A DNA stretch of 64,000 nucleotides from Streptomyces sp. S3(2020) (lineage in GTDB: Bacteria; Actinomycetota; Actinomycetes; Streptomycetales; Streptomycetaceae). Made by a program: the position numbers and the translations under genes. Below are positions 1 to 8,637 of this stretch, piece after piece. The stretch is from positions 62,001 to 126,000 of the forward strand of contig NZ_JABERD010000001.1 in assembly GCF_013044505.1 (NCBI RefSeq). Reading direction: 5' to 3'. Position 1 is the first letter of the stretch, and every line of letters begins with the position of its first letter. The notes under the pieces are model-generated. The model was not told the DNA's origin. It did not search any database and saw only the letters and a program-made list of their open reading frames with translations.

Positions 1-55
1 TGACGAGGTCGAGTACCAGAGCGCCCCGGCCGGGACCGCCCGGAAGGCCGGCTGA
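1..55 (+). CDS. ABC transporter ATP-binding protein, C-terminal end only
   Basis: The first 55 bases hold the last 17 codons of a reading frame (codons from base 2) ending in TGA at 53-55, which overlaps the ATG of the following permease (TGATG). The residues (DEVEYQSAPAGTARKAG) show no domain by themselves. Its identity as the ATPase partner is inferred from translational coupling to an ABC-2 type permease, the usual order in Streptomyces ABC exporters. The 5' end lies outside the window. Confidence 0.6.
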   Translation, partial: DEVEYQSAPAGTARKAG

Positions 56-882
56 TGACCGCCCCGACCCTCACCGTCGTACGCCCTCCCTACAAGGTCA
101 CCGGCCGTCGCGTCCTGCGCGCCGAGTGGGCCAAGTTCTGGTCGCTGCGCTCCAGTTGGATCACCCTGGGCGTCGCCCTGCTCCTGCTGATCGCCATCGG
201 CGCGATCGCCTCCGCCACCTACAGCCCCGACGCCGTCGCGGGCGACGGTCCGCCCGGACCGGGCGGCGGCGCGGCCAGTGACGCCGTCAGCCTGGCCCTG
301 ACCGGACTGACCTTCGCCTCGCTGGCGATCGGCGTGCTCGGCGTGCTGGTCTCCGCGGGCGAGTACAGCACCGGCATGATCCGCTCCACCCTGGCCGCCG
401 TACCCAGGCGACTGCCGGTGCTGTGGTCGAAGAGCGCCGTCTTCGGATCCGTCGCCCTCGTCGTCACGACCGTCGCCGCGCTGGCCGCCTTCACGCTGGG
501 CGGCCTGGGCCTGGACGGCGAGAAGATCGCGCTGTCCCTCGGCGACGACGGGGTGCTCCGCAGCCTCGTGGGCGCCGGCCTCTACCTCGGCCTGGTGGCC
601 GTGTGGGGCGTGGCCCTGGGCGCACTGGTGCGGTCCACCGCCGGAGGCATCGCCATCCTGGTCGGCGTCCTGCTCATCCTGGGCGGCCTGGCCACCCTGC
701 TGCCCGACTCCTGGGAGGACACCATCACGCCCTACCTGCCGGGCAACGCAGGCGGTGCCGTCTACGCCCTGCACGAGTCCGCGGACTCCCTCAGCCCCGG
801 CGCGGGCCTCGCGGTCTTCGTCGGGTGGGTGGCGCTGACGCTCGCCGGCGCCGCGTACCGGCTGGCCCGGACCGACGCCTGA
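55..882 (+). CDS. ABC-2 type transporter permease
   Basis: A 275-residue integral membrane protein. After a cytoplasmic N-terminus (RRVLRAEWAKFWSLRSSW), typical of actinobacterial ABC-2 permeases, come about six hydrophobic segments near residues 35-55, 80-100, 125-150, 165-185, 190-215 and 245-265. It should form the membrane part of an exporter with the ATPase ending at 55. The start is the ATG overlapping that stop. The sensor kinase and response regulator lie just downstream on the same strand, so transporter expression may be under their control, as is common for NarL-type systems in Streptomyces; that is inference. The substrate is unknown. Confidence 0.85.
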   Translation: MTAPTLTVVRPPYKVTGRRVLRAEWAKFWSLRSSWITLGVALLLLIAIGAIASATYSPDAVAGDGPPGPGGGAASDAVSLALTGLTFASLAIGVLGVLVSAGEYSTGMIRSTLAAVPRRLPVLWSKSAVFGSVALVVTTVAALAAFTLGGLGLDGEKIALSLGDDGVLRSLVGAGLYLGLVAVWGVALGALVRSTAGGIAILVGVLLILGGLATLLPDSWEDTITPYLPGNAGGAVYALHESADSLSPGAGLAVFVGWVALTLAGAAYRLARTDA

Positions 883-908
883 CCGGCGCAGACCCGACAA
901 TGGGACGC

Positions 909-2234
909 ATGAGAGCCCGGCTGGCGGACCGGAGCCCGGAGACGGTGGTGTCACCGTCCTCCGGGCTCGACGCCGCGTGGGCGCACCCGGTCCTGGGCCG
1001 GCTGCTGCGCGGACAGCGGCGCCAGCAGGGCCTGGACCGACGTCATCCCTGGCTGTTCGACACGGTCGTGGTCCTGGCCGTGGCCGCCGTCAGCCTGCCC
1101 GACGTGTTCACCGGCGGCGACGAGGGCCCGTTCGGCGGGGCCCGGCAGGGGTCCGACGTCCCGACCTGGGTGATGGCCGTCGGCGCGATCGCCCTGGTCC
1201 TGCCGCTGTGGTGGCGGCGCAGGGCGCCCGCCGTCGCCTTCTTCGCGATCTCGCTGATCTCGCTGGTCCAGTGGTCGCTGGGGATCTGGCAACAGGCCGG
1301 CGTGAGTCTGCTGGTCGCCCTCTACAGCCTGGCGTTGCGCGGATCGCTGCGCACGCTCGCCTGGGCGGCCGGACTGATCGTCCTGGAGACGACCCTGGCC
1401 GTCTGTGTCCTGGTGCCCGTGGACCGCCCGCTGATCGGCCTGTTCTTCCTGCTGGGCACCACGACGGCCGCGGTGGCCCTGGGCCTGACCTTCCGCACCC
1501 GCCGGCTGTACATGGCGGCCCTGGAGGACCGGGCCGACCGGCTGGAGATCGAGCGGGAGCAGCGCGAGCGGCTCATGGCCGCCACCGAACGCTCGCGCGT
1601 CGCCCGCGAGATGCACGACATCGTCGGCCACAACCTCTCCGTCATGGTCGGCCTCGCCGACGGCGCCGCCACCCTCGCTGCGCACGGTGGCCCGGAACCC
1701 GTCGAAGCGCTGCGCCTCATCGGCGACACCGGACGGCAGGCCATGGGCGAGCTCCGGCGCACCCTCGGCGTCCTGCGGGAACGGCCGGAGGACGCCTCGC
1801 TCAGCCCGCTGCCCGGCATCGGCGACCTGGACGCGCTGCTCACCCGCGTCCGCGCGGCCGGACTGAAGGTGACGTACCGGACCGGCGGTGATCCGGCCGC
1901 GCTCGGCGACGGCGTCCAGCTGACCGTGTTCCGCATCGTCCAGGAAGCCCTCACCAACACGCTCAAGCACGCCGGCGCGGGAGCCGTGGCGGAGGTGACC
2001 GTCGCCGTGGAGAACGGGGGAGTCCAGGTCCGGGTGACCGACAGCGGACCCGGGCGCGGCGAGGGCCCGCCGCCGGCGACCGAGCCCGGACACGGGGTCG
2101 TCGGTATCCGGCAGCGGGCCGCGATGTACGGCGGGACCGTCACCATCGGGCCGCGCGACGGCACCGGTGGCTGGGTCGTGGACGTCCTGCTCGACGCCCC
2201 GGCCGGGCCCGAACCCGGGGAGCGTGCCCCATGA
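909..2234 (+). CDS. sensor histidine kinase, NarL/DesK-type (HisKA_3)
   Basis: About 441 residues. The N-terminal half carries six hydrophobic segments (about residues 45-200). A dimerisation and phosphoacceptor domain follows, with REMHDIVGHNLS placing the phosphorylated His near residue 236. The C-terminal ATP-binding domain has the N box QEALTNTLKHA and G boxes DSGPGRGEG and GHGVVGIRQR. It is a membrane sensor of the two-component class that pairs with LuxR-type regulators. ATG at 909 is taken as start; ATG at 900 is in frame and equally possible. The stop overlaps the ATG of the response regulator (ATGA at 2231), so the pair is translationally coupled. The signal sensed is unknown. Confidence 0.92.
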   Translation: MRARLADRSPETVVSPSSGLDAAWAHPVLGRLLRGQRRQQGLDRRHPWLFDTVVVLAVAAVSLPDVFTGGDEGPFGGARQGSDVPTWVMAVGAIALVLPLWWRRRAPAVAFFAISLISLVQWSLGIWQQAGVSLLVALYSLALRGSLRTLAWAAGLIVLETTLAVCVLVPVDRPLIGLFFLLGTTTAAVALGLTFRTRRLYMAALEDRADRLEIEREQRERLMAATERSRVAREMHDIVGHNLSVMVGLADGAATLAAHGGPEPVEALRLIGDTGRQAMGELRRTLGVLRERPEDASLSPLPGIGDLDALLTRVRAAGLKVTYRTGGDPAALGDGVQLTVFRIVQEALTNTLKHAGAGAVAEVTVAVENGGVQVRVTDSGPGRGEGPPPATEPGHGVVGIRQRAAMYGGTVTIGPRDGTGGWVVDVLLDAPAGPEPGERAP

Positions 2235-2893
2235 CCACCGTCCTCATCGCCGACGACCAGCCCCTCCAGCGCCTCGGCTTCCGCATGCTGCTGACCGGTA
2301 CCCCCGGCATGACCCCCCTCGGCGAGGCCGAACACGGCGCCGAGGCCGTGCGGATGGCCGCGGAACTCCGCCCCGACGTCGTCCTGATGGACGTCCGCAT
2401 GCCCGGCATGGACGGCATCGAGGCCACTCGCCGTATCGTCGCCGCCGGCGGCCGCACCCGCGTCCTCATCGTCACCACGTTCGACCTCGACGAGTACGCC
2501 TACGCGGGCCTGCGCGCCGGAGCCAGCGGTTTCCTGCTCAAGGACGCCCGCCCCGAGGAACTCGTCGCCGGCATCCAGGCCGTCGCGACGGGCGACGCGG
2601 TCGTCGCCCCCAGCCTGACCAGACGTCTGCTGGACACCTACGTCCACCAGGTGGCCCCGCCGCCCACCGCGGCCCCGGACCCGCGCGTCGCCTCGCTCAG
2701 CGGGCGCGAACACGAGGTGCTGGTCGCCATCGGCCGGGGCTGGACCAACGCGGAGATCGCCGAGCGGCTGATGCTCACCGAGTCCACGGTGAAGAAGCAC
2801 GTCAGCCGGGTACTCGCCAAGGTCGGCGCCCGCGACCGCATCCAGGCGGTGATCGTGGCGTACGACGCGGGCCTGGTCACACCACGGTCCTGA
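2231..2893 (+). CDS. response regulator, NarL/LuxR family
   Basis: A 220-residue DNA-binding response regulator. The receiver domain (1-125) shows the acidic pair in IADDQ, the phosphoacceptor Asp at residue 54 in LMDVRMPGMDG, and the conserved Lys in FLLKDA. The C-terminal LuxR helix-turn-helix (about 155-220) has LSGREHEVLVAIGRG and the recognition helix region TESTVKKHVSRVLAK. It begins inside the end of the kinase gene, so the two make a standard pair. A strong hairpin at 3226-3267 lies downstream. Confidence 0.95.
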   Translation: MTTVLIADDQPLQRLGFRMLLTGTPGMTPLGEAEHGAEAVRMAAELRPDVVLMDVRMPGMDGIEATRRIVAAGGRTRVLIVTTFDLDEYAYAGLRAGASGFLLKDARPEELVAGIQAVATGDAVVAPSLTRRLLDTYVHQVAPPPTAAPDPRVASLSGREHEVLVAIGRGWTNAEIAERLMLTESTVKKHVSRVLAKVGARDRIQAVIVAYDAGLVTPRS

Positions 2894-3225
2894 ACGCCTG
2901 GGCGCGGTAGTCGGTGCTGTGGGGGTCTGTTGGTGAGGGCGCCCGGGCTCGGCTTCTGGCTTGTGCTTCGGAAGGCGCCGGGGTAGGTGTGCTCGGCCTC
3001 GCGGTGGTCTCGCTGGTGCCCGGTGTTCTCGGGAACGGGTGCGTCGACCGGTACGGACGCGCATGTGTGGGCCGATGCCCGGTGCGGAGGCGGGTGTTGC
3101 GTCGTATCCGCGGTTCGGTCCCCGTGGCGCGGTCGCCGTGCCGGATGCCCGCGCAGGTCGTCAGGTGTCTCGGCGTCGCGGCCACGGTTCCCGCCCGATG
3201 GCGCAACCGACCGGCACACACGCGT
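2894..3225. other. intergenic region, no convincing gene
   Basis: Between the response regulator stop and the convergent MFS gene there are about 390 bases. Open frames cross it on both strands, but none has family resemblance, a good ribosome binding site or conserved neighbours; they are the usual high-GC accidental frames. The only structure I see is the terminator hairpin at its right end. Confidence 0.6.
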
Positions 3226-3267
3226 GCGCCGCTCCCGGAGAGTGTCCCTGCTCTCCGGGAGCGGCGC
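3226..3267. terminator. strong bidirectional hairpin terminator
   Basis: A perfect 17-bp inverted repeat (arm GCGCCGCTCCCGGAGAG at 3226-3242, complement at 3251-3267) encloses an 8-base loop. It lies between the convergent response regulator (ends 2893) and MFS gene (ends 3288) and could stop transcription from both sides. Confidence 0.8.
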
Positions 3268-3287
3268 GTGGGGCCGTCGGTCGGGGC

Positions 3288-4796
3288 TCACATGTGGACG
3301 GCGGGGGCGGCGTCGGGGTCGGTGGTGGGGACGCCTCGGCGGTAGAGGAGGGCGCTGACGACCAGGCCGACGGCGAAGAAGGCGGCGGACCACCAGTAGG
3401 CGGTGGAGTAGCCCTCCAGGCCTGCCTGGGCCATGACCATGGGGTCCTTGGGGTTCTTGCCGGCGATGTAGTCGGTGACGGCGCTGGAGAAGAGGGTGTT
3501 GAGGAGTGCCGTGCCGAGGGAGCCGCCGACCTGCTGCATGGTGTTGACGGCCGCCGAGGCGACACCGGAGTCCTCCGCCGCGACGCCGCTGGTGGCGAGG
3601 CTCATCGCGGGGGCCATGACGAGGCCGAAGCCGAGACCGGCGACGATCAGCGGCGGCATGATGTGGGCGGCGTAGGAGCTGTCGAGGTCGAGGCCGGTGA
3701 GCCAGACCATGCCGGCGGCCGAGATGCCCATGCCCAGCGGGACGATCGGCTTGGGGCCGAAGCGCGGGACGAGCACGGTGGTGGCGAGGGTGGAGGCGAC
3801 CATGAGTCCGGCGACCATGGGCAGGAAGGCCAGGCCCGTCTTGATCGGCGTGTAGCCGAGGCTCTGCTGGAGGTAGTAGGTGAGGAAGAGGAAGACACCG
3901 AACATGCCGGCGCCGATGAGCAGCACGGAGACGAACGAGGCGCCGCGGTTGCGGTCGAGCAGGACGCGCAGCGGCAGCAGGGGGTGCGCGGCACGGGTCT
4001 GCCACCAGGTGAACGCGGCGAGCAGGACGGTGCCGGCCACCAGGAAGCCCCAGGTCTGCACGGAGCTCCAGTCGTGGCTCTCGGCGTTGGAGAAGCCGTA
4101 GACGACGCAGAACAGTCCGCTTCCCACCAGGACGGCGCCGGGGATGTCGATGGTGGCGGACTTGTCCCGGGTCGTGCGCTGGAGCAGGAGGGCGCCGCCG
4201 ACGAAGGCGACCACGGCGAAGGCCAGGTTGACGTAGAGGGTCCAGCGCCAGTCGAGGTACTCGGTCAGGACACCGCCGAGCAGAAGGCCGATGGCCCCGC
4301 CGGCGCCGGCGATGGCGCCGTAGACGCCGAAGGCCTTGGCGCGTTCCTTGGCGTCGGTGAACGTCACGGTCAGCAAGGACAGGGCGGCCGGTGCCAGCAG
4401 GGCGCCGAACAGGCCCTGGGCGGCACGGGCGGCGACGAGCATCTCGAAGCTGCCCGCGGCGCCGCCGAGCGCGGAGGCCCCGGCGAAGCCGACCAGTCCG
4501 ACGAGGAAGGTCACCTTGCGGCCGAAGAGGTCGGCGATCCGGCCGCCGAGCAGCAGCAGGCTGCCGAAGGCGAGCGCGTAGGCGGTGACCACCCATTGCC
4601 GGTCGCCGTCGGAGAAGCCCAGGTCCTTCTGGGCCGAGGGCAGGGCGATGTTCACGATGGTCGCGTCCAGCACCACCATCAGCTGGGCCACGCCGATGAC
4701 GGCGAGGATCCACCAGCGGTGGCGGGCCGAGACCTGACCCGGTGGAAGGGAGGTGACTTTCGCGTCGGCCGGGGTGTCGGTGGGTGTCTGAGGCAT
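3288..4796 (-). CDS. DHA2-family MFS drug exporter (EmrB/QacA type)
   Basis: A 502-residue transporter with about 14 hydrophobic helices, the length and topology of the proton-driven DHA2 family. The loop after helix 2 has GGRIADLFGRKVTF (MFS motif A), helix 1 carries the typical VVLDATIVNIALPS, and the region around GGVLTEYLDWRWTLYVN matches the antiporter-type motif C region. Start ATG at 4796 has GGAG upstream. It is divergent from the TetR gene at 5055, and the 4888-4925 palindrome lies in the shared promoter. A repressor-controlled efflux pump for hydrophobic compounds is the natural reading; the substrate cannot be told from sequence. Confidence 0.92.
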   Translation of the reverse strand: MPQTPTDTPADAKVTSLPPGQVSARHRWWILAVIGVAQLMVVLDATIVNIALPSAQKDLGFSDGDRQWVVTAYALAFGSLLLLGGRIADLFGRKVTFLVGLVGFAGASALGGAAGSFEMLVAARAAQGLFGALLAPAALSLLTVTFTDAKERAKAFGVYGAIAGAGGAIGLLLGGVLTEYLDWRWTLYVNLAFAVVAFVGGALLLQRTTRDKSATIDIPGAVLVGSGLFCVVYGFSNAESHDWSSVQTWGFLVAGTVLLAAFTWWQTRAAHPLLPLRVLLDRNRGASFVSVLLIGAGMFGVFLFLTYYLQQSLGYTPIKTGLAFLPMVAGLMVASTLATTVLVPRFGPKPIVPLGMGISAAGMVWLTGLDLDSSYAAHIMPPLIVAGLGFGLVMAPAMSLATSGVAAEDSGVASAAVNTMQQVGGSLGTALLNTLFSSAVTDYIAGKNPKDPMVMAQAGLEGYSTAYWWSAAFFAVGLVVSALLYRRGVPTTDPDAAPAVHM

Positions 4797-4887
4797 GACG
4801 GGACTCCAGAAGTACGGCAGGGGAAGAAGAGGCGGCGCTGGACGGCTGCGTCGTCGGAGTGGCTCTCACTTCCGGGAGGACAGCGTC

Positions 4888-4925
4888 TGACACCTGTCAG
4901 ATTAGCTTCAATCTGACAGGTGTCA
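4888..4925. promoter_or_regulatory. double palindromic operator between MFS exporter and tetR
   Basis: TGACACCTGTCAGATT at 4888-4903 is repeated as a perfect inverted copy at 4910-4925 around the 6-base spacer AGCTTC. Each arm contains its own dyad TGACAnnTGTCA, so there are two nested sites. It sits between the divergent transporter and TetR genes, the place expected for the operator of the local repressor. The binding protein is inferred from position. Confidence 0.8.
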
Positions 4926-5054
4926 AGTAAGCTGTTGTCGAGCCCCTCGGCCGGACACGTGGGCCGATACGTGCAGCGGGCGCCCCTCGGGCGGGGTGCG
5001 AGGATGCACCCGGCAGGACACGCGGGCGGCGCACGCGGGGACGAGCAAGCGGCA

Positions 5055-5735
5055 ATGGAGGCAGTGGTGGGAGCAAGAGCCGAATCCGCTCGACGGCCGG
5101 GGCGCCCTGGTGCGGGCAGCCCCGCCGTGCCCGAGGAGGAGAGCATCCTGACGCGCGGCCTGGAGGCCTTCGCGGAGCTGGGCTACGACCATGCCTCGGC
5201 CCGCGAGCTGGCCCGCCGGCTGGGCGTCAGCCACAATTTCATCAACGACCGGTACGGGTCCAAGGCGGCCTTCTGGCGTGCCGTGGTGGACCACGCGCTG
5301 GGGGCACAGCTGGCCGGTGTCCTGGACGTGGATCCCTCGGCCGACGACGCCGAGTGGCTGCGGCGGGTCATCACCGCCTTCTACCGGTCGGCGGCGGACG
5401 CGCCGCTCATGGGACGGGTCTTCGTCAACGAGTTCACGCAGGACAGCGAGCGGCTGGACCACCTGTACGAGAACTACATCGCCCCGACCCTCCAGGCCCT
5501 CACGCCCGCCATCGACCGGCTCGTCGCCTCCGGACGGATGGCGCCCATCCCGATGCACGTCCTGTTCTTCGCCATCGTCCCGCCCATCTCGGGCATGGTG
5601 GAGGTCCCCCTCGCGCGACGCCTCGGGCGGCCCGAGGCCGCCTACTCCCCGGAACAGCTCACCGCCACGGCGGAATCACTGGCGACGCTCGTGGTCAACG
5701 GCCTGCTGGCGACCGGCACGACAGGCCGCTCCTGA
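5055..5735 (+). CDS. TetR-family transcriptional regulator
   Basis: About 226 residues. The N-terminal helix-turn-helix (about residues 30-75) reads ILTRGLEAFAELGYDHASA, ELARRLGVSHNFINDRYGSK and AAFWRAVVDHAL, the TetR pattern with the YGSK turn. The C-terminal half is a helical ligand-binding and dimerisation domain. The divergent DHA2 exporter and the palindrome between them make it the likely repressor of that pump. In-frame starts exist at 4920, 5055 (ATG) and 5067 (GTG, preceded by GGAGG); the first would overlap the operator and is unlikely. Confidence 0.88.
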   Translation: MEAVVGARAESARRPGRPGAGSPAVPEEESILTRGLEAFAELGYDHASARELARRLGVSHNFINDRYGSKAAFWRAVVDHALGAQLAGVLDVDPSADDAEWLRRVITAFYRSAADAPLMGRVFVNEFTQDSERLDHLYENYIAPTLQALTPAIDRLVASGRMAPIPMHVLFFAIVPPISGMVEVPLARRLGRPEAAYSPEQLTATAESLATLVVNGLLATGTTGRS

Positions 5736-5747
5736 GCGCAGCCCGAA

Positions 5748-5771
5748 GGGGCGGTCCGGAGGGACCGCCCC
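5748..5771. terminator. bidirectional hairpin terminator
   Basis: GGGGCGGTCC at 5748-5757 pairs perfectly with 5762-5771 around the loop GGAG. It lies between the convergent tetR gene (ends 5735) and znuB (ends 5794). Confidence 0.75.
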
Positions 5772-5793
5772 TGACACGAGCGTGCTCCGACGC

Positions 5794-6672
5794 CTAGGAC
5801 GCCATGGCCGTCCCGCGCGCCCCCCACCGGCGTACGCGCCGCCTGCCCGCCACGCGGCAGACGACGTAGATCGTGAACGACACGGTGGTGACATAGGGGC
5901 TGATCGGGACGGAGCTGCCGAGCGCGAGCAGGATGCCGCCCTCGATCGAGAGGACCGCGAAGAGCACGCTGAGCGCGGGGAGCAGCACCGGCGACGCGGT
6001 GACACGGGCGGCGGCCGCGGCCGGTGTCACGACGAGGCTCAGGACCAGCAGCGCGCCGACGACCTGCACCGACAGGGCCACCGCGAGCCCCAGCACGAGC
6101 ATGAAGGCGAACGACAGCGCGCGCACCGGCACGCCCCGTGCCTCGGCGACGTCCGGGTCGGCGCTGGCGAAGGACAACGGCCGCCACATGACCGCGAGCG
6201 CGACCACGACCAGCGCCGAGGTGCCCAGCAGCCACGCCATCTGCGGGGTGTCGACCGCGACGATCTGCCCGGTCAGCAGGCCGAACTTGTTGGCCGCCCG
6301 CCCCTTGTAGAGAGCGAGGAAGAGCACCCCCAGCCCGAGCCCGAACGGCATGATGATGCCGATCACCGAGTTGCGGTCCCGCGCCCGCGCCCCCAGGACC
6401 CCGATCGTGCCGGCCGCGAGCAGCGAACCGACGATCGAGCCCACCACGATGTTCGCGTCCAGCAGCAGCGCCGCCGACGCCCCCGCGAAGGACAGCTCGC
6501 TGATGCCGTGCACCGCGAACGGCAGATCACGCATCATCACGAAGACCCCGGCGAGACCGCCGACCAGGCCGAGGGCGGCCCCGGCGACGAGCGAGTTGCG
6601 GACCAGCGCGAGGAGTTCGCCGTAGTTCTCGAAGCTGAAGATCTGCTGCCAGACCCCGTCGGCAGACGTCAT
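5794..6672 (-). CDS. znuB: zinc/manganese-type ABC transporter permease (ZnuB family)
   Basis: A 292-residue ABC-3 family permease with about eight or nine hydrophobic segments. It has the family's conserved VHGISELSFAGASAALLLD region and PFGLGLGVLFLALYKG. It forms the membrane channel for metal import with ZnuC and the lipoprotein ZnuA. The ATG at 6672 overlaps the stop of znuC (ATGA), so this is the third gene of a znuA-znuC-znuB operon. Zinc is inferred from the family and from the two Zur-like boxes upstream of znuA. Confidence 0.9.
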   Translation of the reverse strand: MTSADGVWQQIFSFENYGELLALVRNSLVAGAALGLVGGLAGVFVMMRDLPFAVHGISELSFAGASAALLLDANIVVGSIVGSLLAAGTIGVLGARARDRNSVIGIIMPFGLGLGVLFLALYKGRAANKFGLLTGQIVAVDTPQMAWLLGTSALVVVALAVMWRPLSFASADPDVAEARGVPVRALSFAFMLVLGLAVALSVQVVGALLVLSLVVTPAAAAARVTASPVLLPALSVLFAVLSIEGGILLALGSSVPISPYVTTVSFTIYVVCRVAGRRRVRRWGARGTAMAS

Positions 6673-7541
6673 GAGCGCACCTCCTCGACGGCGGGGGCGT
6701 GGTGGGGCGGTGCGGCCGTCTCCTCGGGGGCGCCGACGACCACGACCCGTCCCCGCACGCGGACGACGTCGACCCGTGTGCCGTACAGCTCCGACAGGGA
6801 CGCGGAGGTCAGCACCTCCTTCGGCGCGCCGACGCGGTGACCGGCCCGGGCCAGGTACAGCACCCGGTCCACCAGGCCGAGCACCGGATTGATCTCGTGG
6901 GTCACGAAGACCACGGCCGTGCCCTGCGAACGGCGGCGGGCGTCGACCAGTTCGGTGACGGCCCGCTGGTGGTGCAGGTCGAGCGAGAGCAGCGGTTCGT
7001 CGCACAGCAGGATCCGCGGATCGGTCGCCAACGCCTGCCCGATGCGCACGCGTTGGCGCTCCCCGCCGGACAGCATGCCGAGCGGGACGTCCGCGTACGC
7101 CGACGCCCCGACCGACTCCAGGATCTCGTCGACCCGTCGGCGGACCGTCCCGGTGCGCAGCCGTGGTCCGAAGCGGTGCCCGTCGATACCGAAGCGCACG
7201 AGGTCGCGGGCGCGCAGCATGGCCTGCGCCGACAACTCCGCCTGCTGGGGCACGTATCCGATCTGCCGTGCCGCCTCGCGCGGAGAACGGCCCAGCACGG
7301 TCAGCGTCCCGGCGGACAGCGGCTGCCGGCCCAGCAGGGCCCGGACGAAACTGGTCTTGCCGGCCCCGTTCGGCCCGAGCACGGCCACGAACTCGCCGGG
7401 CCGCACGTCGAGTTCGAGGTCGCGCCACACGACCCGCTCGCCGTACGACAGGGCGGCCCCGCGCAGACTGATGACCGCACCGGTCCCGCCCTGTACCGGG
7501 ATCCGGCCCGGGGCGGCGGCGCGGACGCCGGGGCCCCTCAC
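6669..7541 (-). CDS. znuC: zinc-type ABC transporter ATP-binding protein (ZnuC family)
   Basis: A 290-residue ATPase. Walker A is GPNGAGKTSFVRALLG, the Q loop lies in IGYVPQQAE, the signature is LSGGERQRVRIGQAL, Walker B is ILLCDEPLLSLD and the switch His is in VVFVTHEINP. It energises metal uptake through ZnuB. The start is GTG at 7541, overlapping the znuA stop (GTGA). The first 23 or so residues before ISLRGAALSYG are not conserved, and a start slightly further in cannot be excluded. Confidence 0.92.
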   Translation of the reverse strand: MRGPGVRAAAPGRIPVQGGTGAVISLRGAALSYGERVVWRDLELDVRPGEFVAVLGPNGAGKTSFVRALLGRQPLSAGTLTVLGRSPREAARQIGYVPQQAELSAQAMLRARDLVRFGIDGHRFGPRLRTGTVRRRVDEILESVGASAYADVPLGMLSGGERQRVRIGQALATDPRILLCDEPLLSLDLHHQRAVTELVDARRRSQGTAVVFVTHEINPVLGLVDRVLYLARAGHRVGAPKEVLTSASLSELYGTRVDVVRVRGRVVVVGAPEETAAPPHHAPAVEEVRS

Positions 7542-8476
7542 TTGTCCAGCGCGCCCGCGAGCGCGTCGACGTTGGAGGTCATCCAGGCGACGTAGTCCTT
7601 GCCGCTGGGCAGGGTCTCCGTCACCGGGACGACGGGGATGCCGGCCGCCTTCGCCGCGGCCTCGGCCTTCTCGGTCTGCGGACCGGAGGTCTGCGCGTTG
7701 TAGACCAGCGCCTCGACCTTCCTGCCGGAGAACAGGGCCAGCGCTGCCTGGAGGACCTTGGGGGAGACGTCGCTGCCCTCCTCGATGGCCTCGCTGAACT
7801 CCGCGGGCGTCGCGTTCCTCAGCCCGCTCGCCTCGATCATGTACAGCGGCACGGGCTCGGTGATGGCGACCGCCTCACCACCGTGCTCCTTCTTGATCTG
7901 CGCCTCCTTCGCCTCCAGGGGCTGGAGTTTCGCCTTGAAGGCCGTCGCGTTCTCGGTGAACGTGGCCGCGTCGTCCGGGTCGGCCTTGCCGAGGGCGGCG
8001 GCGATACTGTCGGCGATCCTGGAGACGGTGGGGAAGTCGTACCAGACGTGCTCGTTGAGCTCGCCGCCCTTCGGCGCGGTCTTGCCGGAGACCTTGACGG
8101 CGTTGACGACCTCGGCGGAGGAGCCGCCGCTCTTCAGCATCCGGTCCACGAAGTCGTCGTAGCCGCCGCCGTTCTCGACGACGACCTTCGCCTTCGACAG
8201 GGCCAGCTGGTTCTGGGTGTTGGCCTCGTAGGAGTGCGGGTCCTGGTCCGGGTCGCTGATGATCGAGGTGACATCGACCTTCGTGCCGCCTATCTGTCCG
8301 ACGATGTCGCCGTAGACGTTCGTCGAGGTGACGACCGGTATCGCGGAGGCGGCGGCCGGGGTCTGCGAGGCGCTCCCGCCGCTGTCGGAGCCCGACGAAC
8401 TGCCACAGCCTGCCAGGACGACCAGCGAGGCGCCGGTGATCAGGGCGGCGAGGTGCCGGGACGGGGACGTGGGCAT
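7538..8476 (-). CDS. znuA: zinc ABC transporter substrate-binding lipoprotein (ZnuA/AztC-like)
   Basis: A 312-residue lipoprotein. The signal peptide ends in the lipobox VLAGC (Cys about 24), followed by a Ser/Gly-rich linker. The body is a cluster-9 metal-binding protein with the ligand-bearing segments DPDQDPHSYEAN and NEHVWYDFPT, and a helix running to the C-terminal VTETLPSGKDYVAWM. It has TEPVPLYM where many family members carry a third ligand His, a feature I associate with an actinobacterial subgroup. It is the first gene of znuACB and starts at ATG 8476, about 50 bases from the nearest Zur-like box. Confidence 0.9.
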   Translation of the reverse strand: MPTSPSRHLAALITGASLVVLAGCGSSSGSDSGGSASQTPAAASAIPVVTSTNVYGDIVGQIGGTKVDVTSIISDPDQDPHSYEANTQNQLALSKAKVVVENGGGYDDFVDRMLKSGGSSAEVVNAVKVSGKTAPKGGELNEHVWYDFPTVSRIADSIAAALGKADPDDAATFTENATAFKAKLQPLEAKEAQIKKEHGGEAVAITEPVPLYMIEASGLRNATPAEFSEAIEEGSDVSPKVLQAALALFSGRKVEALVYNAQTSGPQTEKAEAAAKAAGIPVVPVTETLPSGKDYVAWMTSNVDALAGALDK

Positions 8477-8523
8477 GGATCCTCCACGGAGGGGTGGAAC
8501 AAGGGGACGTATGCCACGCTAGA

Positions 8524-8538
8524 TGAAAATGAATGTCA
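8524..8538. promoter_or_regulatory. Zur-box-like site, znuA-proximal
   Basis: TGAAAATGAATGTCA matches the Streptomyces Zur consensus TGAAAATGATTTTCA at 13 of 15 positions. It lies 48 bases upstream of the znuA start and is well placed for zinc-dependent repression of znuACB. Confidence 0.75.
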
Positions 8539-8563
8539 GAAGTATGGCCGAATCCGTTCCATG

Positions 8564-8578
8564 TGAAAATCATTGCCA
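8564..8578. promoter_or_regulatory. second Zur-box-like site
   Basis: Read on the minus strand this is TGGCAATGATTTTCA, again 13 of 15 matches to TGAAAATGATTTTCA. Its centre is 40 bases (about four helical turns) from the first box. Both lie in the znuA/NiCoT divergent region, closer to znuA. Confidence 0.7.
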
Positions 8579-8637
8579 ATACTTGACGCCGACGCTGGCC
8601 GAAACCTGACGTGGGCTTTGCCGCTGTGTTGTTGTAC

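Noticed and set aside
2638..4893. A 751-codon minus-strand frame across the response regulator end and the MFS gene
   Set aside because: Its product is Arg- and Pro-rich with no family features, and it overlaps the clear MFS frame in another register. It is a high-GC artefact.
2961..4916. A 651-codon plus-strand frame antisense to the MFS exporter
   Set aside because: Composition (Gly, Asp, Glu, Val and His-rich) is that of an antisense shadow, and there is no ribosome binding site or homology.
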